Part shown: positions 58,775 through 64,000 of the stretch, in pieces
Layout of the letters: each line of letters begins with the position of its first letter
Numbering within the stretch: the stretch's first letter is position 1
NCBI GenBank assembly: GCA_021397845.1
Contig: CM038053.1
Span: 142,552,541 to 142,616,540, forward strand
Direction of reading: 5' to 3'
DNA: 64,000 nt
DNA from: Areca catechu
Lineage: Eukaryota > Streptophyta > Magnoliopsida > Arecales > Arecaceae
Program-made: the position numbers and the translations under genes
The notes under the pieces: model-generated
The model's input: only the letters and a program-made list of their open reading frames with translations
The model's database searches: none
What the model was told of the DNA's origin: nothing

Positions 58775-60500
58775 TCAAGTAATCTTTTTAGGTACCCAAG
58801 CTTTCTTAGATCCTTTGGAGTTAGTCACTATGGTTCCTTTGGGAACCGAAACTTTCTTAACTTTACTTCCATTCTTCCTTCTTATAACTACATTCATAAG
58901 CTTTATACCTAATTTCTTTATAGTAGTAGCAAACAATGTTTGATTTTTGAGAAGTGCTAGATGCTGAAAACTTGTTTGTAGAAACATTATTTTTGAAGGT
59001 TGAGTTGTATCGAATTCTAGCTTTGTCATAAGTTTCTCTTTGGTTTTTAATGATTAGTTCAAGTTTATTGGAACTTAAGATTAATTTATTAACCAAGGGT
59101 TTGAGTCTTTCAACCTCTTTTTATAAATTTAGATTCTCATTTTTTAAACCTTTTAGTGTTTACAAATTATCATCCTTCTCTTTTTCTAATTCTTAGTTAC
59201 TTTTAAGTAAATCATCCTATTTCTTTTGTAAAACTTCATTTTTGTTTAAAGCTTCATCTTTTTCTTGTTGTAAAATGTCATTTATTTACTTTATTTGCTT
59301 TAATGTTTTGTTCTTAATTCCTAGCTTCTTTAATTCAGTTAATAGATTATAAAAAATAGTGTAAAGTTCATCAAAATATAAACTCAAGATTGGGTTCAGC
59401 ACATACCTCATCTTCTAATGCCATCAAGCAAAGATTGGCCAACTTTCCTTGCTCATCTTTTACATTGGAGCTTGATTCATCGCTATCGCTCTATATTGCT
59501 ATCATGGCTTTCTTCTTCTTACTTTTCTTGAAGGGTTTCTTTATCATGGGATAATTGGATCGATAATGCCCTTGTTTCTTACACTCATAGCATATAGGTT
59601 ACTGATCTTTGTCCTTTTCCTTATCTTTTTCTTTCTCCTTGTTTGGCTCTCCCTTAGCCAAATGCCTTCTTCTATACTTCAATCTACCCTTGCCTATAAA
59701 TCTTTAGAATTTTCTCATCACAAGAGCCATATTATTATCTCCTAACTCTTCTTTAGACGAAGGATTTTCTTCTTCTTCTTTTTCTTTAATTACTATCTTG
59801 AGAGCTATAGTTTTCTTCTTTTTACCTTTTTTTTTCACTACAGTGCTTCATGTTCAGTTCATGAGTTAGCAAAGATCCAAGGGGCTCTTCCAAAGGTAGG
59901 TTGTTGTGGTCTTTAGCTTTCTAGATTGCACTGACTTTAACATCCCACTTGTCTAGCAATAAATGAAGGACTTTTTGTACTAGATCACTATTAGAGTTTA
60001 TCCTATGAAGACTTTTGAGACTGTTAATAATATCAGTGAGTCTTGTGGGCATTTTAGAAATGGTCTTCATGGGTTCCACCTTAAATAATTCATAATTATG
60101 TGCAAGCAAATCTATTTTGGAATTATTGACTTGGTTAGTACCTTCATGTGTTACTTGAAGTCTATCCCAAGTTTTTTTTTATAGAGCTGTAAGTGAAAAT
60201 CCAATTAAATTCAGTAGGGTCTAGTGCATAATACAATAGGTTCATGGTTTTTGTATTTAGCTCAGCCATTTTCATATTATAATCATCCTATTCATCCTTA
60301 GATTTTGGGATGTCAACACCATCTACTATTTTTATGGGTGTGTGAAGACATTTAATAATAACTCTCAATAATTGAAAATCAATAGCTTGAATACAAATTC
60401 TTATCCTAACCTTCCAATAATCATAATTTATACCATTAAATAGTGGTAGTTTGTTGCTATATTATCCTTCGACTAGTGATGTACTCATGTGGGTTATCAT
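58775..60500 (-). pseudogene. gag: gag of Sirevirus F
   Basis: ATG 60500 (MITHMSTSLVEG) is followed by a stop four codons later. LPLFNGINYDYWKVRIRI follows, then a UBN2-type block (LAHNYELFKVEPMKTISKM, LHRINSNSDLVQKVL). The first zinc knuckle near 59545-59600 is CYECKKQGHYRSNY, with the last Cys changed to Tyr. A coiled coil lies around 59040-59380. The second knuckle region (CYYYKEIRYKAYEC, 58900-58960) has both Cys and His changes. Frame breaks are frequent. Confidence 0.85.
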
Positions 60501-60550
60501 GATCTTTTCTCTTATTCTTGGGACTATATTCTCATAAAAATATAGCTAAT

Positions 60551-61465
60551 TGTTTTCTCCTGGGTTCATAAACTAAAATCTAATACAAAATAATTATTTT
60601 CTAGGCTCACAAATAATCCAACTAGCTTTCCAAGGCTAGCCAATCAAAATCTTAAATCCAACCACAAGTTTCAGCTCCCTACTAGACTTGTAACAAATGC
60701 AAACAAACAACTAAAATAGAGTAATAGTTAATAAACTCCAAAAGAACTAGATGTTGTTGATGAAGCTTGATTTATAGTTGCTCTAAGGCTTCAAAGGTTG
60801 CTCTTTAATGCTTTCCTTGTCTCTCATTTAATGCTTTAAGAGGTTAGATGGGAAGAAGTTGAATCTCTCATTTAATGCTTCAAGAGGTTAGGTGGGAAGA
60901 AGTTGAAGTTTCTCTTGAGTTTTTAGATGACTACATAGAATATTCTCCTTATTTGCAATGATTGGAATGAATGCTCAAGTCTTGTTGATTTCTAACTTCA
61001 ATCTAAGCATTTATACTTCTTCAAGTATTTTTCCATTGGTTTAAAGTCCTCTCTAGCCATTGAAAGTTAGAAAGTAGTTGTCATAAGCCTTGAAAACTGA
61101 AATCTGGAAGTTCTGGAACTAGCAGTTACTATTTTATTTGATAGGCTACAAGTCAGCTCATTTGCTATGAGTTATTTCATCCACAAGATTTCAAAAAATC
61201 ATGCTTTCTATTCTTTTGAGAGAGCTAGCTTGAAACCTATCAGTTGGCTCGTCTACATTGTGTCCAAAAAACCATGCTTTTATATTTCTAAGAGAGAAGT
61301 CTCGAAATATAGGAGAAGGCTCATCTATATGACTTCAGTCTTTTATCCACCTGAGAGAGTTAGCTCTTCTACATACTATGCCAAAATAGTATGCCATGCT
61401 AGTTCTGTATAGCATGCTAGAGTCAGCTCTTTTAGACTGAACTAGGATTCTAACTTCTATTATGC
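60551..61465 (-). repeat. 5' LTR of Sirevirus F, truncated
   Basis: On the minus strand the LTR ends GGAGAAAACA at 60551, before a degraded primer site. The sequence contains decayed GAGTTAGCTC/GAGTCAGCTC units (61140-61440), as in the LTRs of A and E. The start of the LTR is missing because the sequence changes abruptly to GC-rich DNA near 61465. Confidence 0.65.
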
Positions 61466-62962
61466 ACTTTGTTATCGCCAAGATTGTCACTGCCTATAGC
61501 TCGGCCATGCTGGGCAGTCCTCCCGTCACCATCGGGCACCACGATGGGCCTCTCGGGGACCCATCCATTCTGTCCCGCTCCATGGTTGCCCACTGGCATG
61601 CCGTGCAGGCCCCCTTCGCTCCTTCCTTTTTGAGGACACTCCAATAATCAAGTCAGTAAAACGATGAAGGAAAATAGACAAGACCTCTATGGTGTAGGGC
61701 TTGGGGGACCCGTCTGTCGAGAGGGTGTGACTCAATAACAAGAATGTAAAGGAATGGAAAAGAGGAGGGATCAAGAGCGGGGAGCGAGGAGGCTTCTTGG
61801 GCTAGTGGATCCCCCGACGGTGCCTCATCACCTACCTACTTACCGTTCCCACACTTTCCCCCGCATGCTTACCTTCCTTACCTTCCTTCGGAGGCTGGGT
61901 CAGACCCCTATGGCCTTAGGGAAGCCTTTGATAGAGAGAGGAAGAGAGTCCTCTCTAGTGAGCCTGCCAGAGAGAGCTTTTTAGCCAGCTAACCCGCCCA
62001 CTAGCAAGCCTTCATCTTGGCTTCCATGGCCCTTATAGGAGGGGCACTTCTATTTCAGGAGAGACCCCCTAGGGCTGCAGGTCCTGAGGCCTTGGCCGGA
62101 TTCTCCTCTTAGGGAAGCTCTGAGTGTTGTGCCATGACCATCAACAGCTATTGATGGTATGGTTATGGACGTGGCAGTACATTGCTAAGCATGGGGTCTT
62201 GGGGTGCCCATGTCATACCTCTAGCATCGCCTGTAGAAAGTTATGAGCAGGCAGGTGTTGCTTCACCATAATTCAAATACCTGTTCCTTAGGTGGAACCT
62301 TCATATCGGGGGCTCCACTCCACGGTATGGACATGACCTCGACAGGGAGTTGGCCTCAGATGGGGGGCTCGCCCAATGAGCCTGGCCTCAGCTTGGGGCT
62401 GACCTCGACAGGGAGCCAACCTTAGATGGGGGGCTCGCCCAATAAGCCCGGCCTCAGTTGGGAGCTGACCTTGGCAAGGAGCCGGCCTCAGACAGGGGGC
62501 TCGCCCAATGAGCTCGGGTGGCAAGTCTTCTGTCATCATAGCCACCTGTGTGCTCCACATCAGTGGATGTCACCACATCAGATGTCGCCCACTCCCGAGC
62601 CTTGAAGGTGTGACAGTGCTCGGGGCAAAAGAAGTAATGAGCCTGCTAACATGGAGGATGCTTCTGTGATGCCATCATTGCCTCGAGTGCCTATGGCCTA
62701 AAAATCATACCCTTTATATAAACGAGGTGACGCTCCACTTAGTTTCCCACTGAGGCAACATGATTGCTTCATTTGAATCGAAGAGACGATCATAGGCTTG
62801 GCCTATCTGGGGCATCTAGAAGGGCCATGCGCTGACCTCCTGTTGGACAAGAAGTTGAAGGGGCACATGCTTTGCATCATGATGAAGTGGAGGCAAGCGG
62901 CGGCCTTTGCTGTGAGGGGCTTACCATCGTGCCTTTTTAAGGGATCTTGATTCAGAACAAGA
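61466..62962. other. GC-rich segment of unknown origin, probably part of another transposon
   Basis: Base composition switches sharply from AT-rich F to GC-rich DNA. I recognise no protein domain in any frame, although open frames exist (61462-61647 plus, 61526-61774 minus). It contains a 66-bp tandem repeat (62335-62518) and a TATA-like CCCTTTATATAAACGAGG at 62708-62725 on the plus strand. It may be an LTR or untranslated part of an unrelated retrotransposon truncated on both sides. Confidence 0.5.
62335..62518. repeat. 66-bp tandem repeat, about 2.8 copies
   Basis: Units begin GACCTCGACAGGGAG at 62335 and 62401, then GACCTTGGCAAGGAG at 62467. Each contains GGGGGCTCGCCCAAT(G/A)AG. The third unit is truncated and more diverged. 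The unit length is a multiple of three, so frames stay open across it, but codon patterns do not indicate a protein. Confidence 0.88.
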
Positions 62963-64000
62963 TGATGCGATGTGGAAGTAAATTAAGACTTTTTTTTTTT
63001 TTTTTTTGTGTTTTGTTAGAAGTTGGCTTGACTCAAAAACAAGGCTAACTAATATTGAAAGAAAATATGCACTGAAAGAAAGCACAATTCAAAAGAGTAG
63101 ATTATCAGAGTAATAAAGAAGTAGGATTGCTGGGGATTGAGAAACCCCCAGACCTAGGGTTTACTCCTCTTTCAAAAAATAGACGAAGAGAGAAGAGAAG
63201 GTTTTATACCTGACTGTGATATCTCTCTTTGCTTCAATTGAAGGACACTCTCGAGCAGATTGTAGGATCCTTGGAGACGGGGTATCTTCGTAATGGATCC
63301 TCGGATTGTAGTCCTATGGCAAGGTTGGCCTTCTTCTCGTACTCTGTATTTGGAAAGGATGAAGAACAAGATAAAGATGTAAGAAACTCAAGGAAGAGAC
63401 CTTTACCTGGGATAGCTCCGGACTGCTCGAACTTTGAAGATGAGGGAAGAGTATGGAGGTGGCGGTGGAAGATGGAGTGGATTTAGGGTTTGGCTGGTAG
63501 GGCGGCGGCTTGCAGATGAAAAGGACCTAGGGCTTGATATAGTGGGCGGTGGCTTGAAGAAGGAGATGGCGGCCTTGAATGAAGTGGGAATAGGATTTAG
63601 GAATTTGGGTGTTGGCGGCTAGGATGATGAAAGGAAATTAGGGTTGGCGGCTAGGGATGAAAGCGGGGAAGGGTTTTGGTAACTTTGGAGATCTCTCACC
63701 TCCTCAAGGCTCCAATGGAACCCAGATTTACTCCCTCACGGAGCTCAACACTCAAAGAAGTGTGGAAGAAGAGAACAAAAGGTTGCTCAACACAAGAAAA
63801 GATTTCATTTACTCATTCCAATCAAAAGATAACATAAGTGTCCAATATATAGACCTTGCAAGAGAAACAAAATTACACTACTTCCCATGTGGGATTAAAC
63901 ATTCATCCTAAGCATGAAAAACTTTTCCTTGACCGACCAGGCTTCTTTCCTTGGAGTGGGCAGCCTCAAATGCAAGGTGATGGCTTCATATGGCAGGTAT
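62963..64000 (-). mobile_element. Probable chromovirus-type LTR, related in layout to element D's LTR, partial
   Basis: It begins TGATGCGATG, resembling the TGATGCAAAAT edge of D's LTRs. It then follows the same succession of blocks: TTGAGAAAC near 63141, AGAGAAGAGAAGG, GGCGGCTAGG, a minus-strand TATA (TCTATATATTGG, near 63844-63856) and a GGCTTC block. A T-run lies at 62991-63007. Nucleotide identity to D is low and patchy, so this is inferred from layout. It continues past the window end. No gene is supported within it. Confidence 0.45.

Larger units (their letters stand above)
45358..61465 (-). mobile_element. Sirevirus F (Ty1/copia), minus strand, outermost element, partial
   Basis: Minus-strand order: 5' LTR (60551 to about 61465, truncated), gag (58780-60500), pol (58740 down to 47333 in three pieces), spacer and env-like region (45358-46980). 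The env-like region is cut by E. Two insertions interrupt RT: a solo LTR (48133-50686) and G (51362-57160). Subtracting them leaves about 7.7 kb. F is the most decayed Sirevirus and contains all the others, which fits the greatest age. Confidence 0.87.

Noticed and set aside
61462..61774. Overlapping plus and minus open frames in the GC-rich segment as a host gene
   Set aside because: High G+C makes long frames likely by chance. Neither strand shows a known domain or codon pattern.

Overview
This is transposon-filled intergenic DNA of a flowering plant. A monocot is plausible but the sequence does not prove it. I see no host gene, no tRNA or rRNA gene and no bacterial-type feature. Almost every base can be assigned to LTR retrotransposons inserted into one another.

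Nesting order, oldest outside: F (minus-strand Ty1/copia Sirevirus, 45358 to about 61465, 3' end outside the window) was entered by E (plus-strand Sirevirus; its 3' half is at 37922-45357). E was entered by A (minus-strand Sirevirus, 742-37916). A's gag was split by D (minus-strand Ty3/gypsy chromovirus derivative, 7798-35776, TSD CACTA). D in turn holds two complete elements: B (plus-strand Sirevirus, 10665-21752, TSD GCTAG) and C (minus-strand Angela-type copia, 22795-32940, TSD TGGAC). The nest is therefore five levels deep. F was also hit twice in its reverse-transcriptase region, by a solo LTR (48133-50686, TSD GATCC) and by a small Tork-type copia element G (51362-57160, TSD TATTC). A further D-family LTR (1-741) sits in A's 3' untranslated region.

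The four Sireviruses have the clade's usual order: LTR, PBS, gag with coiled coil and two zinc knuckles, protease, integrase, RT, RNase H, a spacer, a large env-like (putative plant transposon protein) ORF, several polypurine tracts, LTR. All carry stops and frameshifts. Many stops sit at glutamine codons (CAA to TAA), and some are at identical positions in different copies. D keeps only gag and the integrase C-terminus with a chromodomain-like end; protease, RT, RNase H and the integrase core are absent. It looks like a non-autonomous derivative.

The right edge (61465-62962) is a GC-rich segment of unknown origin with a 66-bp tandem repeat. It is followed by what is probably another chromovirus-type LTR (62963-64000). 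All element boundaries, TSDs and motif positions were read by eye. Lineage names rest on recognised protein motifs, not on a database search.
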